NCBI GenBank assembly: GCA_021234155.1
Contig: JAJEKV010000019.1
Location: forward strand, 4,070,356 to 4,134,355
Direction of reading: 5' to 3'
From: Isoetes taiwanensis
Lineage: Eukaryota; Streptophyta; Lycopodiopsida; Isoetales; Isoetaceae
Length of the DNA: 64,000 bases
The translations under genes were made by a program, and so were the position numbers. The notes beneath the pieces were generated by a model, which saw nothing but the letters and a program-made list of their open reading frames with translations, had not been told where the DNA came from and ran no database searches. Each line of letters begins with the position of its first letter. Position 1 is the stretch's first letter. Below, piece by piece: positions 29,806 to 40,126 of the stretch.

Positions 29806-30120
29806 ATTCCAATGTGTATATAAGACGCTCTCAAGAATATTTTGTGGTGATTGCACTTTATGTGGATGACACTATTTTGGCAATCAAGAGAATATTCTAT
29901 TCTGCATTAATTATTACCAAATCACTAGATGAAAACCGATATCAAGAATAGACATTAGAAAATTGTAGCACTCGGGTTTTTTCCTTTGTGACCACCAAAT
30001 ATTTTTTTCATCCGAATGCGAGACCAAATTTGCAGGTGGGGAGATTATCTCTGAGTTGCAATATTTGGTCTTCTTTCTTTTACAGACAAGATATTTTCTA
30101 TATCTTATTTGGTGAAAGAC

Positions 30121-30307
30121 TGTTAGCAGAGCTGCCTTTATTGGAAAGACAATATGCCTTTATGAAAAGGAAACATGAGCGCCTTTACCTTTTACCTTTT
30201 ACCTTTAGGGTTCTATATATTGTAACACATATCATTCAATATACGTGTCTTCTATTGTGGTGCATACCTCTCTCTTGTCTTTTCTTAGTAAACTAACAAG
30301 TTTAACA
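30121..30307 (+). repeat. Copia 3' LTR (187 bp)
   Basis: It starts TGTTAGCAGAGC and ends TTTAACA, giving the TG...CA termini expected of LTRs. It differs from the 5' copy at many sites, so the insertion is old. No target duplication is seen against the left end, which fits a tandem or recombined origin. Confidence 0.87.
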
Positions 30308-31850
30308 TTTAATACGGTCATTACTGATGGTAGGACGTTTATTTACAAGCAATGGCGACCAAAGGATATCATCGAAAAGCAGAAGGACGAATTAGGAAGC
30401 ATGGAGTGCTCCTAATCATAGATCTTGCATTAATTTACAGTATATGCTTAAGCAAGATATTCAACAAAATGGGTGAAGTCAAATCATGCGAAGCCATAGG
30501 CCTTTTATGTGCAGGATAAACTTGAGCAGTTGGTGGCGCTGGAAATTTCTATGCTTGAAAGTATAGGTGGACCTACAAGCCAGTATATAAATCAATTCCA
30601 GGAAATCTCTACTCCCTTTCCATATTGAACAACTTAAACTACAATAGTTTTAACGTGCCCAAATGCATGCAAATTATAGATGAACTTGTAATTGAGCTCG
30701 AATATGGAACTGGCAGCTGCAGCTACCGGCATTCACAGTGTTTTGGTTCAACTTTTTGAAGTTATGTCTTGATGTTTACCAGACAGTCTCTGTTCTGATA
30801 TATTTCGAAGCTAGAAACCAAGCCTTTGCCTTTTAGTTAAGTAATAATATGCCATGAAGTAGTTCATCTAAGGCACAAGTTATTTCAATTTCTCTTATGC
30901 ATATATTTCTCTCCCTCTAGCCTTGAATTGCTAGATCTTAGCTTAAGTTGCTCTGAATGAGGCACGTATGGATGTCAAAAAGTTTAGCAGCTCACACCAT
31001 CGTGTATAATTGCACCAAATTGATATAAAACTAAGGAGCAGATGTAATGTTGAGCTACAGATCCTAAAGCAACATTTCTTGCGTTCTCCTGTCCAAAAAG
31101 ATCTAGGCTCAAGTTCGGCTCTGTTCTTCCTCAAGAAGTGCAATCGTCAACTATTTTGTCTTGCCCCTTGCCCATGCTATTAGAACATACACGGATTCTA
31201 GTTCTGGATATGAGAACAGATGTTAGCATATTGTGATAAAACTTGTCACATGCCTCCAACTCAAAGCCGATTCAATCATGAAGAGCCCACGATCGAATAG
31301 CAAACTCCAATTTCCTCTAATTTCCCTATCCATAGATGTGATCGAAAGGTGCAAACATTATCCACGTGTTAAAAAACCCACCTTGGATGCAATGCGGATA
31401 GCTTGAGAGTGCAAGAAAGCCTGGACTGATGTTTGTACAAAAGTGTTAAAAAAAAAGAGGGGAGGAAAATGGCGCACTGGTGTGTTGGCAAAGGAAAAAA
31501 AATCCCACACATATATATTAAGTATACAACCTTAGGGTGAGATTCCATTAGAGTGGGGGTCTTTTATTGACATGGCATTAAAAGTCTCCATATTAAAATG
31601 GAGTGTTTGTGCATGAGATTCCACGCTAATGCATGTCCTTTAAAAAAAAAGGCAGACCAAGAAAAGGATGTTAAGCTTTGCTCCTACGTGGCGATAAGAG
31701 ATAGGTGGTTATATTTTTATTTTCTAAAGGACAGGGATTATTGGCTGATGGTTAAAAAATAGTTAAAATAATGACACCTTGCCACATAAAGTGGAATATG
31801 TCAAGCCTCTTAATTTTAAGACGTGTCGAAACTTTATTTGCTTGTAATTA
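30308..31850. other. Intergenic, no gene recognised
   Basis: AT-rich sequence without recognisable domains on either strand. An A/G-rich tract at about 31450-31500 and a short diverged repeat around 31620-31750 are the only features noticed. Confidence 0.4.
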
Positions 31851-32600
31851 AAAGTTAAGTGCTGGCTATTCATGACACACTGCCGCCTTCAGGCAAGTGG
31901 TCTCTGCAGCTTCCGGGTTCTCGATGGCGTTCGGTTTGGACGTGGACATGGAGCTCACTTCCCCCACCGAAGGTTAGGGTGCTTATGGCGTGGCGGTGGT
32001 GCACCGTTGTATCGGGGTGAATGCCCTTGTGAGTCGATTTAGGCGGGTGTGAGCCCCTCTCGCCCTTGTTGTGGCCTTCATCATTGAGGCTGTGGAGCAT
32101 TGTGCGGTTTTATGCCCCCATTTGCGGTAGGTGCGGGATTGGGTTAGGGCTCTGTTCGGGTGAGATTGACTAGCCGCCATTCTTTGCCGCTTCATGTGTA
32201 TCTCGGTGCTTGGCCGCTCTTGCGGCGGCAAAGCCTTGCATCCATGTCGCGTGGCTTGGTTGGTGTGGTTGATTTGGAAGCGGCGGTTGTGGATCTTCGG
32301 GGGATTGAGACTGCGGCCTCTCGATTCCTCGACTTCGGTACAAGCTATTTCAAAGCTTTACGGTGTTCCGGGATTAGTAAGCGGAAGTTTGCTATTTGGC
32401 GGGACTTCACGGGTGTTGTAGATGGTGATGGTCGGTTTGTACGTGATGGAGAGTTGCGTTTTTTTACGTGAGTTTGTTGTGGAGTGTCGAGGTATCGCTG
32501 TCTCTTTGGGGCAGTTCTCTTTCATCCTCACTTGCTTTGTAACATTACCATTCTTTTAATATATTGACGACACAGTTCTTAAAAAAAAAAAAAGTTAAGT
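31851..32600 (+). mobile_element. Poly-A-tailed retroposed segment (730 bp)
   Basis: A 10-bp repeat, AAAGTTAAGT, at 31851-31860 and 32591-32600 flanks 31861-32590. The segment is much more GC-rich than its surroundings and ends CTTTTAATATATTGACGACACAG before a run of A's. That ending is typical of plant L1 3' UTRs. It may be a 5'-truncated LINE or a SINE; I could not match its body to the two L1 copies in this window. The 103-codon frame inside (32160-32471) has no recognisable domain. Confidence 0.62.
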
Positions 32601-32744
32601 TCTAAATGCCCTAGTTGAATCTCACCCTTAGAAACACAATGTGAATATCCATCTTGCAGTTGATGAGAAACATTTTTAGAAAAATTTCATCTTCCCCTTT
32701 ACATTTATAGAAGCCAAATCTTCACGCTAGAAGGGGGCGCGGCT

Positions 32745-33886
32745 ATGGAGGTGAGCGTTTGCCGGAAGGACAAGGCCAAGCGGCTGCATCCCTACTCTAC
32801 TTCCGTTGCCAAGTCCATGCTTGCAAGCATCATGCAGGGCGAGGTATATTTTGGATTCAGCTCTTCTCAAAAGGATTGTTATTGTGATCTTAGAAATATG
32901 AAGCACATCAACACCATAACCGGAGAGTCAGACGATATTATCATCGAAATTCCATGGCGCCCTCAGTATTTAGCAGCTCTTGCTGCCGAAGGCAAATATA
33001 GAAGGAAGGTCTTTTCTTGATTCCCGCTTTTTCTCTTTCCGTTTGTACTATATCTCTCTCTTAACTCTTATCCTTTGTTTTCTGGTTTTAGCTTTTAGGA
33101 ACGATAATTGACAACATTCGTAGGAGCGAGTATGTTATGTCATTGATTCAAGATAGGATCTATCCCTACAGAGTTGTAGAATATCATACGAATCCATATA
33201 TTTCTTCTGAGCATGCCATGTTCCAAAGTTTTCTAGGATCTTTGGATGCAGCTGCATTACAGAAACCCAACGGATTTGGTGAGTTTTCAGCATGATAGCC
33301 TGTTTCTTTTTATTGTTTGATGAAGTATGCATGAAGAGTCCATGCCGTTTTATTTGCTTTTCTTATATGTAACTGCTGTTTAGTTTTAAGTAACATCCAG
33401 TTCGGTTTTGTTTTGATCAATGGGCGTAGGTGAAAATATGCTAGAATCTTTACTACCATATTTTCCATACGACTATTTTCTAGGTTCTATACTTTAAATC
33501 ATTTTACTAAAAACTCTTATGATTGTCATGTTATGACTGTTTCAGAAAGGCTGCTCCACTCCATAAACAAGTTTATAAAAGTTGGCGAGTCTGCAGAAGA
33601 TATTCTACATGCAGGCTTCCATGGCACTAGCTACGATGCCATGGATAATATTATGAAGAATGGTATGGATCCTGCAATGAGAAGGTGTAGTGGAGATTGT
33701 TTTGGGTATCAAGCCTCCACAAGCATAGATTATAGCATTAACAAGAACTTGAATGTCTGTAGATATGGACCTATTGATGTGTTGGTCTTCCTTTTGGTCA
33801 CATCTTCCCCTAGTAGGAGTTACTGGGCAATCTCTTCCACTGCACATGAATTGCCCATTGGAAAAATAACATTGGCTCAAGTATAA
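32745..33886 (+). CDS. Putative ADP-ribosyltransferase (PARP-fold)-like protein, 3 exons
   Basis: My model joins 32745-33008, 33092-33278 and 33546-33886, giving 263 residues. All introns are GT-AG, the phases agree, and no stop occurs inside. Start: the first ATG in the frame, after AAGGGGGCGCGGCT. The N-terminal half (YFGFSSSQKDCYCDLRNM, EIPWRPQYLAALAAEGKYRRK, then the second exon with SEYVMSLIQDRIYPYRVVEY) is unfamiliar. The third exon has GFHGTSYDAMDNIMKNGMDP (His176-Gly-Thr) and, 20 residues later, RRCSGDCFGYQASTSIDYS. It ends with hydrophobic strands (IDVLVFLLVTSS) and HELPIGKI. H-G-T/S followed by I-x-x-x-GF/M, then G-x-x-FG and a Y-S-x-x-Y-like helix is the pattern of the PARP catalytic fold. 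The usual GxGIYFA box is degenerate, so activity is uncertain. Probably a live host gene. Confidence 0.68.
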
Positions 33887-35370
33887 TGTACCACTAGCTA
33901 GTTGTTCTGAGTCAAAGGTTTATGTATAATAGGAAAATATCCTTGGCTCATGTATGGCTAATTCTTTGGAGTCAAAGATCTATGTATAATAGAACTTTTA
34001 TAAATGCATGTATGTTTAGAAGGGGTTAAACCTTCCCCCGAGATGGTTATGCTCATAACCTCGATGCCATGAGCAATAACCCACAAGGCCAACCGCCAAC
34101 CGATGAGGATAGGAAGTTGAGTGGGTTATGGGCCTTAGCATTTAAAGGGGAGGTTTACCCCCCTTTAAATCATGTGCTAGACCAGATTATTGTTGTCAGA
34201 TTGAATGTTGAGTGGCTAGTTTTATTGCAAGATGTTCTAGTGCTAAAAGTTATCATGATAATAGTCTAAGAGAGGCGTCTAAGAGAGGCCAAAAGGGATT
34301 GAATGTTAAATGGCATGATAATAATCTAAGAAAGGCCAAAAGGGATTGAATTGAATGACTCGTTTTAGTGCAAGAGGTTCTAGTGCTAAAAGTTATAATG
34401 ATAATAGTCTAAAAAAGGCCAAAAGGGAGTTTTGTATTTTTACTTCATTCGATTGGATGGCTCCCAACAACTGGATCATAATAATTTGTGACAGTCGTGA
34501 TTTAAAGGACAAGGATTGGATTTACAATAACTAAGGTAGGGTTCCCACCTATGGTTGGAATGCAAGGTTCTGTAGGGAGCAATATGTTAAATCAGTTTCT
34601 TCGGTATTGCTCTACTAAGTTGGCTTTGGTACCACCCTGGGGGGGACAACGCTTCTTAGTTACATATTTGGCCTCTCCACAGGGCAAACCTTAGGGATGG
34701 GGATGGGGATGTGGATGTGGGATATGCCCCTCATATTTTAATTCAAAAGTGGTGATGTCAGGAGAGTTTTGATATGAGGGCTCAGATTAAAGCTAGAGCT
34801 AAGGGAAACTGAAGGCAGCATTCAGTCGTTTCTTTTTGTACAAGTCGACTAGCATGCATGTATAGTGACGTGGTCGTAGAATATATGTATATCATAATGT
34901 GTACTCTAGGAGAATGTCACATTAGATCATCATTCTTGGTGCTTGTGCCTTTGTTAGTCTAGTTAGTCTCTTCAGCTTTCATAGTAGCACCAAAATTGTG
35001 CCTCTCAATGTATTGATTATCAATGTGAATGAGAATAACTTGTCAATACATATTATATTATCAGCACCAAAATTAATATGTGTAGCACATACGACACACA
35101 TTCCTACGTATTCCTATCATTGTTGTCGAGGACATGCGTATTTCATATTTCTATTACTTCTTTCACTTTCTTAAGGCCTTTACTCAGTTTCAAACCCACA
35201 CACTAATTTTAGGTTTTACCATTGGAACATGCTTGAAAGATTATTTTAATACAGGCACGAGCACTTTGAATCATTGGATTGGGGACCCATAACACATGAA
35301 AATGCACGCGAGAGCACTTTGAATGATTGATTGGGGTCCCATAACACATGAACAACTTTTATAGTTCTCG
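33887..35370. other. Intergenic between ADP-ribosyltransferase-like and dirigent genes
   Basis: Directly after the first gene are two diverged copies of a TTGGCTCA(A/T)GTAT...GGAGTCAAAG(A/G)T block (33870-33990). Three partial copies of CTAGTGCTAAAAGTTAT and AGTCTAA(G/A)A(G/A)AGGCCAAAAGGGA words lie at 34200-34430. A perfect hairpin is at 34140-34170. No coding sequence was recognised. Confidence 0.5.
34140..34170. repeat. Hairpin with 11-bp perfect stem
   Basis: ATTTAAAGGGG and CCCCTTTAAAT are exact complements separated by nine bases. No U-run follows and this is a plant context, so it is not called a terminator. It may be a remnant of inverted transposon ends. Confidence 0.8.
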
Positions 35371-35571
35371 TTGGTCATGGCCCATGTTGCCTAATGGAAT
35401 GGGGCCGATCAATAATTGATGCAATGTCAATGCTTATACCGACAAAACAAGCAAGTGTGTAAGTCAACTCATTGAGTTGGTCATGGCCCATGTTGCCTAA
35501 TGGAATGGGGCCGATCAAATGTCAATGCTTATACCGACAAAACAAGCAAGTGTGTAAGTCAACTCATTGAG
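35371..35571 (+). repeat. ~106-bp tandem duplication upstream of dirigent gene
   Basis: Copy 1 (35371-35476) and copy 2 (35477-35571) both run from TTGGTCATGGCCCATGTTGC to AAGTCAACTCATTGAG. They are nearly identical, except that copy 2 lacks 11 bases after CCGATCAA. The duplication ends about 130 bp before the dirigent start codon, so it lies in the likely promoter. Confidence 0.93.
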
Positions 35572-35698
35572 ACGTGTACACTCGGGCATAAAGGAAAGTC
35601 TAGCGAAGTTTGTTTGTTTTGCAAAGAAGACAAAAAGAACCACTTTTACTAACAATATTTATGCTCCTCAAAGTAGCACATAATTAAGCAAGCAAGAG

Positions 35699-36241
35699 AT
35701 GAAAGGCGGAGGATGGGCAGCGTTTCTGCTTCTGAATCTGATATGGGCAATAATATATGTCCAAGCCATAGCCATGGCCAAGCCAAAGGTAACAAACATG
35801 GTGTTCTACATCCACACAAAGCTCACTACTCCAAACGAAACAGTTCGTGTTGTAGCAGGCCAACACGGAGACCTTGTTACAATCCAATTGGGAACCGTTT
35901 CAGTGGGTGATATTCTTCTGACTGCAGAACAGTCTAATACTTCCAAGCAAGTAGGCCGTCTGAAGATCGTGGTTGTGAATGCAGATGCTACATATGTAAC
36001 CTACCCTCATGCTCAGGAAGCCATGTCTGCAGTTATTGAAACAGATCTGTATAGTGGCACCTTTGCAATCAATGGAAGAGACGTTGCAGATGGATCTGAG
36101 CTTGCCATTGTTGGTGGTACAGGGGATTTTCGTGGCGTTAAAGGTTGGGCTAATTTTACCCATGTCGAAGTCAACCTTCCTGATTCTGTTACTTTTGTTA
36201 ATGCTACCCTTGTCCATCCCCCTCCCCATTTCTTCTCCTGA
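35699..36241 (+). CDS. Dirigent-like secreted protein
   Basis: An intact, intron-less 180-residue frame, the usual size for plant dirigent proteins. Residues 1-24 are a signal peptide (AAFLLLNLIWAIIYVQA core). The beta-barrel domain follows: MVFYIHTKLT near residue 34, the matched strand SGTFAINGRD near 119, and the family signature VGGTGDFRGVKGWA at 138-151. Possible N-glycosylation sites are at Asn46, Asn80, Asn152 and Asn168. No cysteine is present. Dirigent proteins act in the cell wall, steering stereoselective coupling of phenoxy radicals into lignans or lignin-like products; the substrate here cannot be told. The start chosen is the first ATG, which supplies the complete signal peptide. 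It has no operon-like partners; a tandem duplication lies in its upstream region. Likely a functional gene. Confidence 0.92.
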   Translation: MKGGGWAAFLLLNLIWAIIYVQAIAMAKPKVTNMVFYIHTKLTTPNETVRVVAGQHGDLVTIQLGTVSVGDILLTAEQSNTSKQVGRLKIVVVNADATYVTYPHAQEAMSAVIETDLYSGTFAINGRDVADGSELAIVGGTGDFRGVKGWANFTHVEVNLPDSVTFVNATLVHPPPHFFS

Positions 36242-39200
36242 TTTGTATATCATGTATACTATTTACTTATTCGTTATGTAGTATATTATCCCTTCTGTTT
36301 TGTATCCCCTTCAGATCTCGTGCTATATAGTAGCTCATACCTTGTAAAACGCTTAAGCTTGATGTGGGTCCCATGATCTATTGGTCTTCGTGGACGTTAA
36401 AAAAACTATTCTATTCTATTGGAATACCTGCTTCCAGAATAAGAGTGCATCTTTGTTTCCAATTCACATTTGTGCAATAGCCACTCTGTCTCGCTGAAAT
36501 GTAGATAGTTTACTTCATTTCTCCTACTTTTCTAGACATGAAGCATAAGAGAATAAGGTGTGGGGGTAAAAAAAATATAAATTTCTAACCAGCATGCACT
36601 ACCATGCTACATTTCACTAACTAAGTGTTGTATGTGTGGTGTTGACCAACACACGAAATACCTTACGAAGATAAGATAAGACTGGTAATGAGAGATAAGA
36701 TAACATAACATAACATAAAATAAGATAAGACAAGATAAAATACCTTATGAAGATAAGATAAGACTAGTTGGGAGGCTGTAAACGTTTTGGGATGCCTTAC
36801 GTCTCGGATGCCTTCTTGGTCCTCCTTGAATGTTGGAAGCTAGCTTAAGGTCCACGTATAAAAGGACAAAAGGTTAAAAAGATGTGCCTTTTTTTATCTT
36901 TTTTGTGCCCTTCTTTATTTTGTAGAACTAATATGGGCTCTCAAGAGGTCATCCTCACCATCCAAATAAAGGCAAAAAAGTCAAATTCATCCATTCTAGC
37001 AACTATTATAACAAAAAGATGTTTTGGATTGTAACATGATTGAAGGAGTTGGGGGGAGAGGGTGCAAAAGGATAGAATATGCTTATTGTTTATGAAATGT
37101 AGAACTTAAGATATAACAATGCCATTTGTCCAATTTTTTGCCTTTGTTCCAACTTGTACCCACACATTAAATCAAGGATTGTATTCTTCTAGAACAACTC
37201 CATCGAAAAAGGCATGTAGATTAATATGGCTTTGAGCAGAACAAATATACAAACATGTAGAGTCCATCTTGCTCCAACCTTGTTCTTGTTTGAAACAATG
37301 CCTTGATACAAAAAAAGGAAAACAATTACATTTGTAAAATTTGGAAGGGATAACAGATCACCAAGATGCTAAATAAAAAAAACATAGTCTATGCATAATT
37401 TGGAAGGGATTGCTAAGTCAAATAAACATAGTCCATGCATGATCTAGCAAAAGTGACATTTGTCTCTGAGTTATACCCCCTTTATGTTAGATTATCCTCA
37501 TTGTAGGGCTAAAGCATGCAATAATGCTCACTTTAATGATACTTTTAGTGGCTTTATGACCATATGTTTATGCAAGGTTAACACCACTTTTTCCTTGGTG
37601 CAATGGCTTATGATGTCATGCTTAACTGAATGTTACATTCAGAACATCACTTGCCATTAGCTCTATTTGCTATAATTTATAGAGAAGCTCCATAAAGGTT
37701 TATAAACTTTGCGCTGGACTACTATAGCAAAACTCTACATCAACCAAGGGCTTATCTTACGCAGAAGTAAGACAGATATATTCTTCATATAAAACATCTA
37801 CCGGACCTATAATAGGCATCTTCTCCACATCAAGATGACTTGCAAAGATAATAGATGCATTATATTGAAATTCCATGTTGGATAACACTTTCACTGGCAT
37901 ATAATGCTTCATTGCCACGTGGTTCTCCACCTGCAGCCAAAGACAAAAAATGCAAATTTGTAGCTTAGGACCTTGAAACGTGCATCTGCCATATTGACTA
38001 TGTGGTATTAGGCGTTGGAATAATGTTATGCACAATAATAGCTATCAATATGACAATTTTGCAATTTGTACCAAGATGTCTATATGGTTACGTCTATAGA
38101 TATTTGCACTTGGCAATAAACTCGATGCTTTCTACATCCAAGAGCAACACAAAAGATAATTCTAAGAGTGAAAGAGATTTTCCTGGTAAATGACATTTGA
38201 AAATGTCCAATCTAATAGTCCCTTTGTCTTCTTAGCCCAGCTTAGTATGGAATTGAATTCTTGCATGCTTCAATGTTCACCTCAACCACAACAACTTCGA
38301 ATCAATGATCGTGATCCTGTAAATGATAAAGCCAAATTTTAAGTTGCCATCACAACATGATTATGCCATTATAACATGACTAGAAAAACCCGTAAATTGA
38401 AGGCAGATGTTGGATTGTTGTTAAAAGATTAAGGAATGTTAATGTTGGAATTTGTGCAAATGTTTATGAGCCTGGATTACGTCAAAATGCTCATAAGCTC
38501 AAGTTCAACATTTCTAATGTAAATACATGAAAGGATCTATGGAATGAAAAGTAGATGAGTAGCTACATTGCATTGCTTCAAGATTTTACAATGTTCAATC
38601 ACTTCCCCTAGGAATGGATATGAGGGCAAGGAATGGATTTTGTGGGAGCTAACATCCAAAAAAAGTTTGGAGAGTCAGATTAGAGCAAGCATATATTGGC
38701 CCTCCATCAATTTTAATTTACAATGGACAGATTTTGTATGTTATGTTTAGCACCTCGAACGTCTAGAAATGTGTATGTGGCATTGCCAGACATGAAAGCC
38801 TCATGTGTTATGGCTAGTGCCTCAAACGTATAGAAACAATTGTAATGGTATCTGTGAATGGTGATTTTGGACGTAACTTCCCTTTTTTTAACATTTTATT
38901 AAGATGTGGGTTCCAATTTTTTTGTATCATTCTAGCGTATGTCAATATTATAGAGGTGCGTACTAACTTAGAGCATAAGAAAATGTAGAGTAATATCTTA
39001 TCTTGAAATAAAATCACAGTATGTAGTCCTTTTCTCATTGATGTTAATTTTGCAACATTGATCCAAGTATTTTGCATTTGAGTGATAAGTGTTAGTTTAA
39101 AACGCACCAAAGGATTAATTAATACCTTTATAAAACTTTATTATATGTATCTCCCTAACTCTTATACATATGTCTTATATAACTTGATAAGTGGTAGAAT

Positions 39201-40126
39201 GCTATTAAATTGTTCTTACCTTTGAAAATAATTGACACTACATATTTTATAAATATAGCAATAATTAAGAAATTTGAAATTAAGATGCATCAAATAAAAA
39301 TCCTATATAATATTGTATCTTCAGCATTCAAAACGTGCCAAAAGTGTCTTCGAAGTGTTGTTGATTTTGGTATTTTCATTCACGATGGTAATGGTACATA
39401 GTCTCCACTTGTGAGGAATATGGATGTCATAATCACATCATGTAGATACATAGAGGATTCTTTCACATTTCAAATAGCAACTTTAAGGGGCACAATTTCA
39501 ATGTCATATAAATAAATGTTTGACCTTCTATAAATCTTCTAGCCCTGGACCCAAGAGATATGCCGCAATATGAGTTGCATATCACATTGTGTATGTAAAT
39601 AGAAAAGGGAAATACTGATAAAATACAATGGATGCTCAGGAGATCAAACACAAAGCTCCCACGAAGCATGATTAGGCAACATGAATATATCATATAGAAG
39701 ATTATTCCATATAAGAAGAACATGGTTAGCAACCATTCCACGACAAAGATCACTGAAGGCATCACAAAATATCATCAGAGCATATGCAATAAACAATCTA
39801 GCAATATACCAGCAAAGAAGATTCATACTTCGGGATCTTGTGATATACGATCTAGCAATATACCAGCAGAGAAGATTCATACTTGGGGATCTTGTGATAT
39901 ATTATTTAGTGAAGAGCAATGAATGATTTCAAGGTGTTAAAGTTCCTTATGCTTGTTAGTGTCAAAGGTCCAACACTATTATTGTGTGTATTGAGTTCGT
40001 GATCACTGATATTTTGCCCATGCTTTATGTCTTGTTCCTTTACGAGCGCCTAATATTGTCCAAATATGACACTTCTATTCTATTCTATATATGCGTGTAG
40101 CTAAAATGCTAATTTAAATAAAATTG
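36242..40126. other. 3.9 kb without recognised gene
   Basis: Directly 3' of the dirigent gene. Seen here: an AAGATAAGATAAGACTGG / ATAACATAACATAAAATAAG repeat (36660-36770), a 54-bp tandem duplication (39796-39905), and scattered short repeats such as CATAGTC(T/C)ATGCAT at 37385 and 37430. Open frames are short and without domain signatures. Possibly old transposon debris. Confidence 0.45.
39796..39905. repeat. 54-bp tandem duplication
   Basis: ATCTAGCAATATACCAGCA and the following AGAAGATTCATACTT(C/G)GGGATCTTGTGATATA occur twice in a row, from 39796 and 39850, with a few differences. Non-coding. Confidence 0.9.

Larger units (their letters stand above)
26447..30110 (+). pseudogene. Copia gag-pol, degenerate
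   Basis: Domain order is that of Ty1/Copia. Gag starts at 26447 (MASELASGSGAVVDF, GYPAWKIKI, with an in-frame stop after it) and continues as the UBN2-like part at 26841-27119. A CCHC knuckle, CAYCGKMNHVESEC, is at about 27288. Protease reads TIDSSATRHMTF at about 27465, with Ser in place of Gly in the usual DSGA box. GAG-pre-integrase (LWHCCFAHVN) is at about 27850, followed by an integrase core (GPLPCALSGRYFILFVDNF, then EHDICEPIITYSPQQNSSVE) lacking a segment near 28145. RT remnants lie on both sides of the hAT insertion; the YVDD box is at 29859-29870. Most of RT and RNase H is deleted. Not functional. Confidence 0.9.

Noticed and set aside
26447-30307. Integrated virus
   Set aside because: Gag, protease, integrase and RT order with short LTRs and an initiator-Met primer site is that of an ordinary Copia retrotransposon; no envelope or movement-type gene is seen.
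35684-36253. Minus-strand frames opposite the dirigent gene
   Set aside because: Shadow frames; the plus-strand frame has a signal peptide and the family signature.
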